A stretch of 64,000 nucleotides of DNA from Taylorella equigenitalis ATCC 35865. GTDB lineage: Bacteria; Pseudomonadota; Gammaproteobacteria; Burkholderiales; Burkholderiaceae_B. The stretch spans positions 62,001 to 126,000 of the forward strand of contig NC_018108.1 of assembly GCF_000276685.1 (NCBI RefSeq), in the 5' to 3' direction. The stretch's first letter is position 1, and the number at the start of each line of letters is the position of its first letter. Made by a program: the position numbers and the translations under genes. Under the pieces are notes generated by a model. That model made no database searches. It saw nothing but the letters and a program-made list of their open reading frames with translations, and was not told the DNA's origin. Below, one piece after another: positions 8,650-18,664 of the stretch.

Positions 8650-9919
8650 GCAAATCGCATTATCCACTTTGCTGGTATCAAGCTCAAAACTTGTGCGTGA
8701 TGTTATGGGTGGTCAGTCGACAAGTGATTTATTGCCCAAAGTAGATATCACGATTCGTGCGGGTGTGCATGCAATTAGTTTTCATGCATTGCGCCATTAT
8801 GGGAAAGCATTGTCGATAGCTAATAAATTATTAACTAAATCTCCCCCTAACTCTCTTTTTCTAAATTTACTTTGTGTTAGCTTAAGTCTATTGATTGTAG
8901 ATGACTCTGAACTGTTCGATGAACAGCCAGTTTACAAAGAATTTGTAGTGCTAGATGAATCAGTAAATGCTTGTTCTAAAATGCCAAAAACGGCCTCATT
9001 TAAGGGTTTACTTAATGCATGTCTAAGAAATTTTTTACGCAATAAGACAGAGCTAATTCGAGGACTCAATATATATGAAAATTTATCTTATCCTCAGTGG
9101 TGGTATGAAAAATTAAAAAATTCATATCCTAATACTTATTTAGAAGTTTTGAATGCGGACAAAAAATATGCTTCTATCAATTTAAGAATAAATACTAGAA
9201 AAATTTCTAGAGCTGACTATTTGAAGTTGCTTTCTACGCAAAATATAGAATTTGAAGAAATTGGTGAATCTGGTATTAAACTGAGTAAAAGCGTGAATAT
9301 TGCCACCCTACCTGGATATGATGAGGGATTGTTTTCTGTGCAAGATATCGGAGCTCAGAGTGCAGCATTTCAACTGCCTATAAAAAATGGAGATTATGTG
9401 CTTGATGCGTGTAGTGCTCCTGGCGGAAAGGCGGCTCATTTGCTTGAGAGATTTGATATAGATTTATTGTGCATGGATGCAGATAAGGAACGTTTAGAGC
9501 GGGTTAAGGAGAATTTGAATCGTCTTGATTTGTTAGGTCAAAATGTACATTTGTTGGAGGGTGATGCAAGTTTGAAAGATTGGTGGGATGGACGTAAATT
9601 CGATGCGATTTTGGCTGATGTTCCATGCACAGGGTCGGGGGTTGTTCGTAGGCATCCTGATATCAAGTGGCTTAGAAAAGAGGTGGATGTCATTAAAACT
9701 GTTGAATTACAACGTAAAATAATCATTAATCTGTGGGATATGCTAAAGTTTGGCGGTTATTTGTTATATGTGACTTGCTCGGTTTTCAAAGAAGAAGGTG
9801 AATTACAAGCACAATATTTCACAACTAAACTTGAAGGTATTGAGAGATTGCCGTCATTAGGTCATATCTTTCCACCTAAACAAGATGGATTTTTCTATGC
9901 ACTTTTTAAGAAAAATTAA
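8642..9919 (+). CDS. rsmB: 16S rRNA (cytosine-967-C5)-methyltransferase RsmB
   Basis: RsmB (Sun/Fmu) methylates C967 of 16S rRNA using SAM. It has an N-terminal NusB-like helical domain, then the RsmB/NOP catalytic domain: DACSAPGGKAAHLLE (SAM site, about 253-267), DVPCTGSG (Cys, about 328) and YVTCSVFKEEG (catalytic Cys, about 377). I take the ATG at 8642, which overlaps the fmt stop by eight bases (translational coupling); an in-frame ATG at 8627 would add five residues. The 3' end overlaps the next gene. Confidence 0.94.
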   Translation: MAEQIALSTLLVSSSKLVRDVMGGQSTSDLLPKVDITIRAGVHAISFHALRHYGKALSIANKLLTKSPPNSLFLNLLCVSLSLLIVDDSELFDEQPVYKEFVVLDESVNACSKMPKTASFKGLLNACLRNFLRNKTELIRGLNIYENLSYPQWWYEKLKNSYPNTYLEVLNADKKYASINLRINTRKISRADYLKLLSTQNIEFEEIGESGIKLSKSVNIATLPGYDEGLFSVQDIGAQSAAFQLPIKNGDYVLDACSAPGGKAAHLLERFDIDLLCMDADKERLERVKENLNRLDLLGQNVHLLEGDASLKDWWDGRKFDAILADVPCTGSGVVRRHPDIKWLRKEVDVIKTVELQRKIIINLWDMLKFGGYLLYVTCSVFKEEGELQAQYFTTKLEGIERLPSLGHIFPPKQDGFFYALFKKN

Positions 9920-10535
9920 ATTTGCTATGTATGCTAGTAGCCTTGCAATTTGTTTAGTAATTGCAAGTTTTACTTTTTTTAATAAAAGTGTGTATGCTCA
10001 AACAGAAGCTATATCTACACCTGCAGAAACAGAGGCTCCGATTAAATCGAGTGCCGTATTTACGGAAATTAATCCCACCAAAATTGACAATTACAGTTTA
10101 TCCCTAAGTACAAAAATAAACCTTCAGTTAGATTCAGAACTAAGACAGGCTTTAAGCAAGGGATTGCCACTTTATTTCACACTAGATGCTCGTTTCTATC
10201 AAAAACGTGGTTACTGGTTTGATAAGCTAATCGCACAACAATCACTAACTTGGATGATTCACTACAATGTTTTACTTAGAGAGTGGAGAATCGAAAGAGG
10301 ACCTTATGTAGCAAAAGGGTATTCACTTGAGGATGCCATTGATTTAATCACAACAAATGATGACTGGAAGATTCTTTTAAATGAACCTATGGACTCCTCA
10401 AAAAAATATTATGGAAAAGTACGTTTGAGATTAGATACGTCGCTACTCTCAAGACCGTTTCAGATTAGTGCCTTTAGCGATTCTAGTGCTTGGTCATTTT
10501 CATCATCATGGGCAAAATTTCAAATTCATCACTAA
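9897..10535 (+). CDS. DUF4390 exported protein
   Basis: A roughly 212-aa protein with an N-terminal signal or anchor segment (MHFLRKIKFAMYASSLAICL...YAQ) and a DUF4390 body including LYFTLDARFYQKRGYWFD and LREWRIERGPYVAKGYSLEDA. DUF4390 proteins are regularly encoded between rsmB and an NtrY-like sensor kinase in Betaproteobacteria, which is exactly the context here. The molecular function is unknown. An alternative in-frame ATG lies at 9885. It overlaps rsmB upstream and the kinase downstream. Confidence 0.85.
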   Translation: MHFLRKIKFAMYASSLAICLVIASFTFFNKSVYAQTEAISTPAETEAPIKSSAVFTEINPTKIDNYSLSLSTKINLQLDSELRQALSKGLPLYFTLDARFYQKRGYWFDKLIAQQSLTWMIHYNVLLREWRIERGPYVAKGYSLEDAIDLITTNDDWKILLNEPMDSSKKYYGKVRLRLDTSLLSRPFQISAFSDSSAWSFSSSWAKFQIHH

Positions 10536-12829
10536 GTCGGACCAAGAAATTTCTACGCAATTTACTACGCTTTAGCCTAATAGTTGCGGTTATTTTAAGT
10601 GCCGTTCTCCTTTATTTTTTATTTCAATCTAGTGGCAATGAAAGTCGATTCGAAAATCGTTTCGATTTACTTATGCTATTTAACGCAACTTTAGCCATTG
10701 CACTTTTTATTTGGCTTCTATCATTGATTATTGGGATTGTTAAGCAGGTTAAGCAAAAAAGGTTTGGTGCCAGACTCACATCTAAACTTATTTTCTTTTT
10801 TACTTTAATTGCCATCGTTCCTGGTGTTGTTGTTTATGTTTTATCAACTCAGTACGTATCTCGGTATATTGAATCTTGGTTTAATAATAAAGTTGATTCA
10901 GCACTTTCTTCTGGTATTTATTTAGGGCAGTCTTCTTTGGATGCCATGATAATTGATCAACTTAGTAATGCTAGAAATCTTTCAGACCGTTTATATAACG
11001 TCCCTGAGGATCAACTTTCAAATGCATTAAATTCATTACGAGAGAACTTTTCGAGTTTTGATTTGCTTGTTTTTTCTAGTGGCGGAAATAGAGTTATTGC
11101 TTTTTCCAGTTCTACTTTTGGTTCTTTACTTCCAAAAATGCCTCCTAATAATGTTATGAGTCAGTTAAGAATTAGTAGGCAATATGCATCGGCTGAGGAA
11201 TCACTTGCTGTTGATGAGAGTGGTATGCAAGCTCCTCAATACATATTACGAGTTATCGTACCGATTTTCTCGTCAGATAACCGTTTGGATGGATCTATTG
11301 CATCTTTAAGAGAACCAAATTGGTTGCAACTTACACGTTTAGTTCCTGCAAGCATGTCAGAGAATTTGAAAGCTGTTCAGACTGGATATCAAAATTACCA
11401 AGAGCTTAATCTTTCAAGACAAGGGATTTTAAAAATTTTCTCCATTACTATGATTATGGCATTGCTACTTACGACTTTTGCATCGTTAGCCATAGTACTC
11501 TGGATGGCAAGGAGATTAGTGGAACCATTGCTAACCTTAGCAGAGGGTACGCAAGCTGTTGCTGCGGGAGATTATCGTTCAATACCAGATTCAAATCAGA
11601 GTGATGAATTAGGGCAACTTAGTAGATCTTTTAATCTTATGGTTGCACAATTAACTGAGGCTAGATATCAAGTTGATAGACATAGAAGAAGCATTGAACA
11701 ATCAAATGATTTTTTGGAAGGTGTTTTAGCTGGTCTTACAAATGGTGTAATAGTTTTAGATTCTGAATTTAGAATTACTAGAGTTAATAAGGGGGCTCAA
11801 AATACTTTGCATGAAGATCTAGATCTGATGATTGGACAACCTATGCAAGATAATTTAAGTGAGTTCGGCAGATTAGTTAAATCAGCATTTGTTTCTCACG
11901 CTGCTGTTGGGTCATTGCGATCTTATTGGCAGGAACAGATCGAGTTAGATATCAACGATGAAGGTGAGGATAAGAAGATTACTTTACTACTACGAGGCAC
12001 TAAGTTAATGACACCAAATGGAATAAATTACCTTCTTGTTTTCGATGACATCAGTGAAGTTATATCTTTAAATAGGTCTGTGGCTTGGGGTGAAGTGGCT
12101 AGAAGATTAGCTCATGAGATTAAAAATCCGCTTACACCAATTTCATTATCAGCTGAAAGAATAAAATATAAATTAATCGATAAGCTTGATGAAGACGATG
12201 CAAAATTCCTTGATAGACTTACAACCACTATTGTTAATCAAGTGGTTTCTCTTAAAACTATGGTAGATGACTTTAGAGAGTATGCACGCACTCCACCTGC
12301 TCAATTTCAAAGCGTAAATGTTGAAGATTTGCTCATGGACATTGCCCACCTTTATGGATGGTCGGCTGAAGGGTATAAGATTGAAGAGGAAAGTTTAGAC
12401 ATTGCACCAATCGATGTTTCGAGGCAGATAAAATTAGATATAGAACCTGATATGCCTTTAGTGTTAGCAGACCCAACACAACTTAGACAGGTTTTTAATA
12501 ATCTATTATCTAACTCAAGGGATGCTATGGAGAATATGGAGTTGAGCGGATCAGAGCCAGGTGTTACTATCAGGGCTTGTGCTGTTCAATTAGAGGATGG
12601 AGAGCTTGGAGTAAAAGTAGAGTTTTTGGATAGAGGTCCAGGCTTTCCTGCACAGATTCTTCAAAAAGCATTTGAACCTTACGTGACTACTAAGGCACAC
12701 GGAACAGGTTTAGGTTTGGCGATTGTTCGTAAAATTATAGATGAGCATCAAGGAAAAATAGATATCACAAATCGAACAGAAGGCGGGGCTAAGATTTCTA
12801 TACTCCTTACAAGAATTGTAAAAAATTAA
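10508..12829 (+). CDS. NtrY-like membrane sensor histidine kinase
   Basis: A 773-aa inner-membrane kinase. Two N-terminal membrane segments and a third at about residues 95-115 (SKLIFFFTLIAIVPGVVVYVL) precede a roughly 180-residue periplasmic region. Then come another membrane segment (IMALLLTTFASLAIVLWMA), HAMP, PAS (GVLAGLTNGVIVLDSEF), HisKA with the phospho-acceptor in RLAHEIKNPLTPISLS (His about 535) and HATPase_c (NNLLSNSRDAM, GTGLGLAIVRKI). The layout matches NtrY. The ATG at 10508 is preferred to the TTG at 10490. The partner regulator follows 84 bases downstream. The signal is unknown; NtrY proteins are linked to nitrogen or redox sensing. Confidence 0.9.
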   Translation: MGKISNSSLSRTKKFLRNLLRFSLIVAVILSAVLLYFLFQSSGNESRFENRFDLLMLFNATLAIALFIWLLSLIIGIVKQVKQKRFGARLTSKLIFFFTLIAIVPGVVVYVLSTQYVSRYIESWFNNKVDSALSSGIYLGQSSLDAMIIDQLSNARNLSDRLYNVPEDQLSNALNSLRENFSSFDLLVFSSGGNRVIAFSSSTFGSLLPKMPPNNVMSQLRISRQYASAEESLAVDESGMQAPQYILRVIVPIFSSDNRLDGSIASLREPNWLQLTRLVPASMSENLKAVQTGYQNYQELNLSRQGILKIFSITMIMALLLTTFASLAIVLWMARRLVEPLLTLAEGTQAVAAGDYRSIPDSNQSDELGQLSRSFNLMVAQLTEARYQVDRHRRSIEQSNDFLEGVLAGLTNGVIVLDSEFRITRVNKGAQNTLHEDLDLMIGQPMQDNLSEFGRLVKSAFVSHAAVGSLRSYWQEQIELDINDEGEDKKITLLLRGTKLMTPNGINYLLVFDDISEVISLNRSVAWGEVARRLAHEIKNPLTPISLSAERIKYKLIDKLDEDDAKFLDRLTTTIVNQVVSLKTMVDDFREYARTPPAQFQSVNVEDLLMDIAHLYGWSAEGYKIEEESLDIAPIDVSRQIKLDIEPDMPLVLADPTQLRQVFNNLLSNSRDAMENMELSGSEPGVTIRACAVQLEDGELGVKVEFLDRGPGFPAQILQKAFEPYVTTKAHGTGLGLAIVRKIIDEHQGKIDITNRTEGGAKISILLTRIVKN

Positions 12830-12913
12830 TTTCACCTTGTTATAATCTTTCCGAATAATAAGAGTCTTGTTAATTCTTAAAGATTAAATACACTTATTCT
12901 AAGAGCAAGTTTT

Positions 12914-13645
12914 ATGGCTAAAATCCTAGTTGTCGATGACGAGATCGGTATCCGCGAGTTATTACAAGAAATCCTTTATGAACAAGGTCATAGTGTCGAC
13001 CTTGCGGCTAATGTTGCGGAGGCTAGAGCAGCACGTTTATCTGAAAGACCAGATCTAGTTCTGTTAGACATATGGATGCCTGATGCAGACGGTGTGAGCC
13101 TTTTAAAAGAGTGGAGTTCTCAGGGCTTGTTGGATATGCCAGTCATTATGATGAGCGGTCATGCCACACTTGACACTGCAATAGAAGCAACTCGTATTGG
13201 TGCTGCTGATTTTTTAGAAAAACCTATTACACTTAATAAGCTGATGACTACAGTTCGTCAGGTCCTTCAAAGACCAATCATTCGACCTGGGGCTGTGCCT
13301 GTACGTCCAACTCATTACACTACAATGCCATCTGCTCCACAAGTTCATCATCACACAACCTCATATCATCCCGATGTGATTCAGCCACGGCAGATAGCTC
13401 AACCTCAGATGGTTTCTTCACAAGCCGATGATCCCACTAAAACCGGTTATTTAGGCAGTCTTTCACTTAACAAACCACTACGCACCGTGCGCGATGAGTT
13501 TGAAAGAATTTATTTTGAATATCATCTTGAAAAAGAAAATCATAGTATGACTAGGGTTTCTGAACGTACTGGGTTAGAGCGTACTCACCTTTATCGTAAG
13601 CTACGTCAACTTGGTGTGGATTCTCGTAAGAATCGCAATAACTAG
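12914..13645 (+). CDS. NtrX-like response regulator lacking the AAA+ domain
   Basis: A 243-aa regulator with a receiver domain (MAKILVVDDE; phospho-acceptor Asp52 in LLDIWMPDADG; Lys103 in FLEKPIT), a Pro/His-rich linker (about 125-165) and a C-terminal Fis-type helix-turn-helix (MTRVSERTGLERTHLYRKLRQLGV). The sigma-54-interacting AAA+ module of classical NtrX is absent: there is no GAFTGA or Walker motif. It therefore should not activate sigma-54 promoters and more likely acts as a simple DNA-binding switch. A TATAAT box at 12841-12846 may give it its own promoter. Confidence 0.9.
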   Translation: MAKILVVDDEIGIRELLQEILYEQGHSVDLAANVAEARAARLSERPDLVLLDIWMPDADGVSLLKEWSSQGLLDMPVIMMSGHATLDTAIEATRIGAADFLEKPITLNKLMTTVRQVLQRPIIRPGAVPVRPTHYTTMPSAPQVHHHTTSYHPDVIQPRQIAQPQMVSSQADDPTKTGYLGSLSLNKPLRTVRDEFERIYFEYHLEKENHSMTRVSERTGLERTHLYRKLRQLGVDSRKNRNN

Positions 13646-13654
13646 TACATTTAC

Positions 13655-15031
13655 ATGAAAATTTTAATTGTTGGAGCAGGTCGCGTTGGTTCTAGCGTAG
13701 CTGAAAATCTTGTCTCCGAAAATAATGACATAACCGTCATTGATACTGATTCTAAGCAGTTAAGTTATCTTCAAGAAAGATATGATTTAAGAAGTGTACT
13801 AGGCGATGCTTCAATTCCAGAAGTGCTAGAGAAAGCTAATATTGCCGATGCGGACTTAGTTGTAGCTTGTGCTTCATCCGACCCAGTAAATCTTGTAGTT
13901 TGTAAGCTAGCACGTGATATGTTTAATGTGCCACGTTGCATATCCAGAATCCGTGCACCATATTATGATGACCATAGAGAAGTACTGCGAGATCATTTTG
14001 GTATCGATACTATCATTAGCCCAGAAGCTAGTGTTACTCAGTTTCTTAAGGGTTTGGTTGTATTTCCTGATGCACTTCAAGTTGTAAATTTTGCACAGGA
14101 TGATGTGAGCATTGCCATCATAAAATTAGGTAAAAGAAGCAGTCTTCTTGATTTTCAAATTGATAAAAATCACCTCAATCTTCCTAACGGTCAGGGACGG
14201 ATATTAGAGCTAATTCGTGATGGTGAATCGCTTCCGTTGGATAGGTTATTTACGTTAAAAGCTGGAGATGAGCTTGCTGTTGCGGTTGATACCTCGGAAT
14301 CAAGCAGAATTATAAACACGCTTTCGAGAGATAGAAAATTTTCTCAGTCAGTGATGATTGCAGGAGGTGGAAAAATAGGATCACGATTAGCTGAGTCGTT
14401 GGCTGTGTTGGGTTTTAATGTACGTGTAATTGAGAAAAACAAAGAGAGGTGTGAGTTCCTGGCTGCTACATTGCCAGAGGAAGTACTTGTTCTAAACGGA
14501 AATGCAACAGATGAAGCCCTTTTGGTCTCTGAAAACATTAAAGAGATGGGCACGTGGATTGCAATTACCGATGACGATGAGGAAAATATCATGTCCTCTT
14601 TGCTTGCAAAACGTCTCGGTGCTCAAAAAGTGATAGCCATTATTACTCGTCAGATGTACGGCGAACTGATGGAAGGAAGCATGATTGACGTTGCCGTATC
14701 TCCATCTGAGGCGATTATCGGGGCACTCATGCATGAAGTCCGTGTAGGAGCAATTGTACGTGGGCATAGATTGCGACGTGGAGAAGCTGAAGCTATTGAA
14801 TTTAAAGTTATGGGTTCTAAGGACACTTCTTCTATTATCGGCAAGCGAATGGATCAGATTCACATTCCTAATTCAGTAAAAGTTGCAGCCATAATTCGCG
14901 ATGGCGAAGTTATTATTCCAAAACAGGATACGACCATCGAATCAGGCGACCATGCAATTATCTATTCCAATAATCGTAAGGCGATGAAGCGCATCGAAAA
15001 AATATTCCAAGCGCCGCTTTTATTCGTCTAG
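13655..15031 (+). CDS. trkA: Trk potassium uptake regulatory subunit TrkA
   Basis: TrkA is the cytoplasmic NAD(H)/ATP-binding gating subunit of the Trk K+ channel. It has two RCK repeats, each with a Rossmann glycine motif: MKILIVGAGRVGSSVAENL at residue 1 and MIAGGGKIGSRLAESL at about 231, each followed by a TrkA-C domain. The 458-aa length is normal. Ten bases after the response-regulator stop and eight before trkH, so probably one operon. Confidence 0.96.
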   Translation: MKILIVGAGRVGSSVAENLVSENNDITVIDTDSKQLSYLQERYDLRSVLGDASIPEVLEKANIADADLVVACASSDPVNLVVCKLARDMFNVPRCISRIRAPYYDDHREVLRDHFGIDTIISPEASVTQFLKGLVVFPDALQVVNFAQDDVSIAIIKLGKRSSLLDFQIDKNHLNLPNGQGRILELIRDGESLPLDRLFTLKAGDELAVAVDTSESSRIINTLSRDRKFSQSVMIAGGGKIGSRLAESLAVLGFNVRVIEKNKERCEFLAATLPEEVLVLNGNATDEALLVSENIKEMGTWIAITDDDEENIMSSLLAKRLGAQKVIAIITRQMYGELMEGSMIDVAVSPSEAIIGALMHEVRVGAIVRGHRLRRGEAEAIEFKVMGSKDTSSIIGKRMDQIHIPNSVKVAAIIRDGEVIIPKQDTTIESGDHAIIYSNNRKAMKRIEKIFQAPLLFV

Positions 15032-15039
15032 GTTCCTAA

Positions 15040-16512
15040 GTGAAACGCTTTTTATATATTTCGCATTCTTTAGGAGTAACAATTGTTTGTTGGTCCTTAA
15101 CATTTCTAATTCCATATGTAGCATCAATCTATTTCGAGGACGGTTGGGATAGAAATTTTCTGTACGCTTTTTTTATCGCATTCAGTATTGGTTCTTTTTT
15201 ATTTGCTTTAGGGTACTACTTTAAAAGGGACCTGCAGCTTCGAGATGGGCTTATGCTGGTCGTTTTGGTATGGTTCTTGTTTCCTGCTTTAGGGACATTG
15301 CCATTTTTAATGCCTTTTCATACCGAGTCCGAGTTTTCTCTTAGTTTTTCTAAAGCGTACTTTGAGATAGTATCTGCCATTACAACTACTGGTGGTACGG
15401 CGATTAGTGATGTGGGATCATTGCCAAAATCCATAAATTTATGGCGACATACGATTATGTGGTTTGGTGGTATGGGAATTCTTCTTTTAGCTGTGGCTAT
15501 ACTTCCTCTTTTAGGCGTCAGTGGTCATCAGGTTTCTCGTACCGAAGCCTCTGGACCGATGAAGGAAGAAAAACTAACTCCTAGAATTGCGGGTACTGCT
15601 AAAGTTTTATATTCGATATATATCTCTGCATCTTTGATATGTTTTTTAGCCTACAGGTTGTGTGGGATGTCTTGGTTTGATGCATGGTGCCACGCAGGCT
15701 CTACCATGAGTACTGGCGGATTTTCTACTTATACCGGTGGGTTTACAGAAATGAATAATCCTGCAGCCGAAATCGTAGCATGTGTATTTATGCTTTTTGC
15801 GGGAGTAAACTTTGCAACCCATTATTCGGCTTTAAGGACCAGAAATTTTAAAGCTTATTTTAATTGTCCAGAAGCATTGCCATTTTTAGTTCTTACCCTT
15901 TTTAGTGGTTTGATTATCAGTATTTTTTTATACCTTGCAGGCTATTATTTAGATTTTGGTACCACTTTAAGAAAAGGTCTTTTTAATACCATCTCTCTTG
16001 CTACCACCACTGGATATGCAAGTGCAGATTATTCATTATGGCCTATTGGTTTATCGCTTTGGATGCTTGTTTTAGGGACATTTGCTACCTCTGCAGGTTC
16101 AACTGGAGGAGGTATGAAGATTATCCGCATGGTTATACTCATTAAACAAATAAAAAATGAGATACGCAAAATTTTGCACCCTCACGGAGTATTTCCAATA
16201 AGCATTAAGGGCAACAAAATATCCAACAAAATAGTTTTATCAATTTTGCTTTTCTTCATAATTTATGGAGCAATTCTGGTTTTAGGTTCTTCTTTGTTGG
16301 TAATAAGTGGTGTGGATTTTCATACTGCATTTACCTCAATCATAGCTAATATGAGTAATATCGGTCCTGGCCTCGGCGAGACCGGACCTATGGGAGATTA
16401 CAGCGGATTTTCAAATTTTAGTCTTTGGGTTTGCTCTATAGCGATGCTTATAGGCAGGTTAGACATATTTACTGTTTTGGTATTTATGTCGCCACACTTT
16501 TGGAAAAAGTAG
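15040..16512 (+). CDS. trkH: Trk potassium uptake membrane subunit TrkH
   Basis: A 490-aa inner-membrane K+ channel protein with a GTG start eight bases after trkA. Four pore-loop selectivity-filter segments are visible: ITTTGGTAISDV, MSTGGFSTYTGGF, ATTTGYASADYS and NIGPGLGETGPMGDYS, separated by membrane helices in the usual Trk/Ktr M1-P-M2 order. Works with TrkA. Converges on trmL, with only six bases between the stops. Confidence 0.96.
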   Translation: MKRFLYISHSLGVTIVCWSLTFLIPYVASIYFEDGWDRNFLYAFFIAFSIGSFLFALGYYFKRDLQLRDGLMLVVLVWFLFPALGTLPFLMPFHTESEFSLSFSKAYFEIVSAITTTGGTAISDVGSLPKSINLWRHTIMWFGGMGILLLAVAILPLLGVSGHQVSRTEASGPMKEEKLTPRIAGTAKVLYSIYISASLICFLAYRLCGMSWFDAWCHAGSTMSTGGFSTYTGGFTEMNNPAAEIVACVFMLFAGVNFATHYSALRTRNFKAYFNCPEALPFLVLTLFSGLIISIFLYLAGYYLDFGTTLRKGLFNTISLATTTGYASADYSLWPIGLSLWMLVLGTFATSAGSTGGGMKIIRMVILIKQIKNEIRKILHPHGVFPISIKGNKISNKIVLSILLFFIIYGAILVLGSSLLVISGVDFHTAFTSIIANMSNIGPGLGETGPMGDYSGFSNFSLWVCSIAMLIGRLDIFTVLVFMSPHFWKK

Positions 16513-16518
16513 TTAAGC

Positions 16519-16995
16519 TTACAAACTATCTGTATATCCAATCTGACGCCATGCCTCATACACAGTGATGGCAACTGCATTAGAAATATTTAGACTTCTG
16601 GAATTAGCCTTCATTGGTATACGAACTGCTTGATCAATACCAATTATTGACCATTCATAGTCTTTAAGTCCCGCACTTTCTCTGCCAAAAATAAAAACAT
16701 CTCCCTTTTGAAAATTAATGTCGGACAAATGTTTTTTTCCTTTTGTTGATATGGCAAAGCATCTATTTCTATCAGTACCTATCGTATTTAGAGCTTCTTC
16801 AAGCGTATTGTGAATCTTTATGTTTGCATACTCGTGATAATCTAATCCAGCTCTTTTTAGGTGTTTATCATCTAAATGGAAAAGAAAGGGCCTAACTAAA
16901 TGTAAATTGCAACCTGTGTTTGCGGATAGTCGGATAATATTACCAACATTGGCTGGCATCTCGGGCGAAACTAATACGATATTAAACATATTCAA
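16519..16995 (-). CDS. trmL: tRNA (cytidine/uridine-34-2'-O)-methyltransferase TrmL
   Basis: A SPOUT-class methyltransferase of 158 aa that modifies the wobble base of tRNA-Leu. Family signatures are [27 protein letters not shown] and [19 protein letters not shown], the last being the trefoil-knot SAM site. The ATG at 16995 overlaps the comF-family stop (ATGA); a second ATG at 16989 is equally plausible. Confidence 0.93.
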   Translation of the reverse strand: MNMFNIVLVSPEMPANVGNIIRLSANTGCNLHLVRPFLFHLDDKHLKRAGLDYHEYANIKIHNTLEEALNTIGTDRNRCFAISTKGKKHLSDINFQKGDVFIFGRESAGLKDYEWSIIGIDQAVRIPMKANSRSLNISNAVAITVYEAWRQIGYTDSL

Positions 16996-17699
16996 AATAA
17001 ACCTGGAATAGCCGCTCTTGCAATCACTGCGGCCTGAATGGATTCAACTCCTGCAGCTTTAAGTGCACGAGAAGCTGCATGAATTGTACTTCCTGTGGTT
17101 AGTACATCGTCCACTATAATTACTTTTTTAAATTTTGCTCTGTATGCACAAAAATACTGGCTACTGCTTGAGGCAAACCTCTGGGCTTGGTCAAGTGCTT
17201 TTAAAACTTTGCTGTCATGATGTCTACAACGCAAAATTGAGGTTTCAATTTTACCTAAATAGTGTTTTTTTAGGGATTGTGCAAATAGAGAAGCTGGATT
17301 GTACCCTCTTTTTCTTAATGAAGGGTTTCTACTTGGAATGGGCACAAACACAGTATCTTCATCAAAATCCTCGAATTTAATATGTTGCTTAAATAACGCC
17401 CCAAAGTATGAAGCAAGGTAGGATTCGCCTGCATTTTTATATCTTAGTATTAAGCTTTGCAAGGGCGGGATGTAGTCAAATAATGCGTACACTTTATTCA
17501 CGTCAATAAAATAATCTAGGCAATTTGGGCAATCCATCTCCTCGGGCAGGGCTAGTAAACAATGATCGCACCTGTACTTGTGATTATGCATGCTAAATAA
17601 AATATCTTCTGTGCACCCTTCACAAAATTTTCTATATTTTGCAGGACCTTCGCACATAGGGCAAACACTTGGAATTAGAGATAAGAAATTCATAGTCAA
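16992..17699 (-). CDS. ComF-family phosphoribosyltransferase-like protein
   Basis: A 235-aa protein with an N-terminal zinc-ribbon-like set of cysteines (CPMCEGP, CEGC, CDHC, CPNC) and a C-terminal PRTase fold: [19 protein letters not shown] and [14 protein letters not shown], the PRPP-loop motif. ComF/GntX proteins are needed for natural transformation in several bacteria, where ComF assists single-stranded DNA handling. That is of interest because of the uptake-like word found in this window, but many ComF-family genes lie in bacteria not known to be competent. Overlaps trmL by four bases. Confidence 0.88.
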   Translation of the reverse strand: MTMNFLSLIPSVCPMCEGPAKYRKFCEGCTEDILFSMHNHKYRCDHCLLALPEEMDCPNCLDYFIDVNKVYALFDYIPPLQSLILRYKNAGESYLASYFGALFKQHIKFEDFDEDTVFVPIPSRNPSLRKRGYNPASLFAQSLKKHYLGKIETSILRCRHHDSKVLKALDQAQRFASSSSQYFCAYRAKFKKVIIVDDVLTTGSTIHAASRALKAAGVESIQAAVIARAAIPGLF

Positions 17700-17734
17700 A
17701 TGTATAATTTATTCACTTAATCATCAATACGAGG

Positions 17735-18664
17735 ATGAAATTGTCCACCCCAATAAATCCATCAATAATCAATAAAAATCGGGTCAAAAAGCAATTTGAT
17801 AGAAGAGCATATTCAAAAGATTCACTATTTTTGTACGATGAAATTTTCCACAGAATGTTTGAAAAATTGGATTATATAAAAGTAGATCCAAAAAGAATTA
17901 TCGATTTGGGTTGTGGTGATGGACGGCATTTTTCAGATTTTCGTAATCGATTTAAAAATGCCCAATACATTGGTGTGGATTTTTCTGATAAGCGTCTTGC
18001 AATTTGTCAGTCCTTTCTAAATAAAAATCCTTTATTAAAAAAGCGATTTCTTGTTGGCTTTAAGCCTGCTGAAGCTAGTTGTTTGCTTGCAGATATGGCT
18101 AATACGGAAATTGATCCTGAAAGTGCCGAATTGGTATGGGCGAATTTATCAGTGCATTGCCACCCAAACCCATTGTCTGTTTTTAGCGAAATTCGGCGGT
18201 TACTTAAAACCGAAGGGCTTTTGATGTTTTCTACATTTGGTCCTGCAACTTTCAGAGAACTTCGAGATGCTATTGAACATGCAGGGTTAAAAAATGTACA
18301 GACGCATCCTTTTATCGATATGCACGATTATGGTGATATGCTGTTGGAGTGCGGATTTGCAGACCCCGTTATGGATCAAGAGCTACTAAAATTGACATAC
18401 AAAAGTAGCAAAAAATTGATGGATGATATATATGCTTTTGGTGGTAATGCTTGTACATTGCCACGAAGTGAACTTTCTACGAAATCGGGATTGCAAAGGT
18501 TGCTCGAAGCATTAGAGGCCAAAAGAAACAGAGAAGGTTTACTTGAGCTTACTTTAGAAATTGCTTACGGGCATGCATGGAAAGCCTCTAGCTTCAGAAA
18601 GGGCGATGAAACTAGAGTGTCGCTTGAGGGGCTTCGCTCTCATCTGAATCGGAAACAAACATAG
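17735..18664 (+). CDS. BioC-like SAM-dependent methyltransferase
   Basis: A class I methyltransferase of 309 aa. Motif I is RIIDLGCGDGRHFSDF (about 55-70). The N-terminal VKKQFDRRAYSKDS and the later LVWANLSVHCHPNPLSVFSEI and GLLMFSTFGPATFRELR match BioC, which methylates malonyl-ACP to start biotin synthesis. No other bio gene is visible nearby, so the exact substrate is uncertain. Divergent from comF by 35 bp; the last 53 bases overlap the 3' end of tssG on the other strand. Confidence 0.75.
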   Translation: MKLSTPINPSIINKNRVKKQFDRRAYSKDSLFLYDEIFHRMFEKLDYIKVDPKRIIDLGCGDGRHFSDFRNRFKNAQYIGVDFSDKRLAICQSFLNKNPLLKKRFLVGFKPAEASCLLADMANTEIDPESAELVWANLSVHCHPNPLSVFSEIRRLLKTEGLLMFSTFGPATFRELRDAIEHAGLKNVQTHPFIDMHDYGDMLLECGFADPVMDQELLKLTYKSSKKLMDDIYAFGGNACTLPRSELSTKSGLQRLLEALEAKRNREGLLELTLEIAYGHAWKASSFRKGDETRVSLEGLRSHLNRKQT

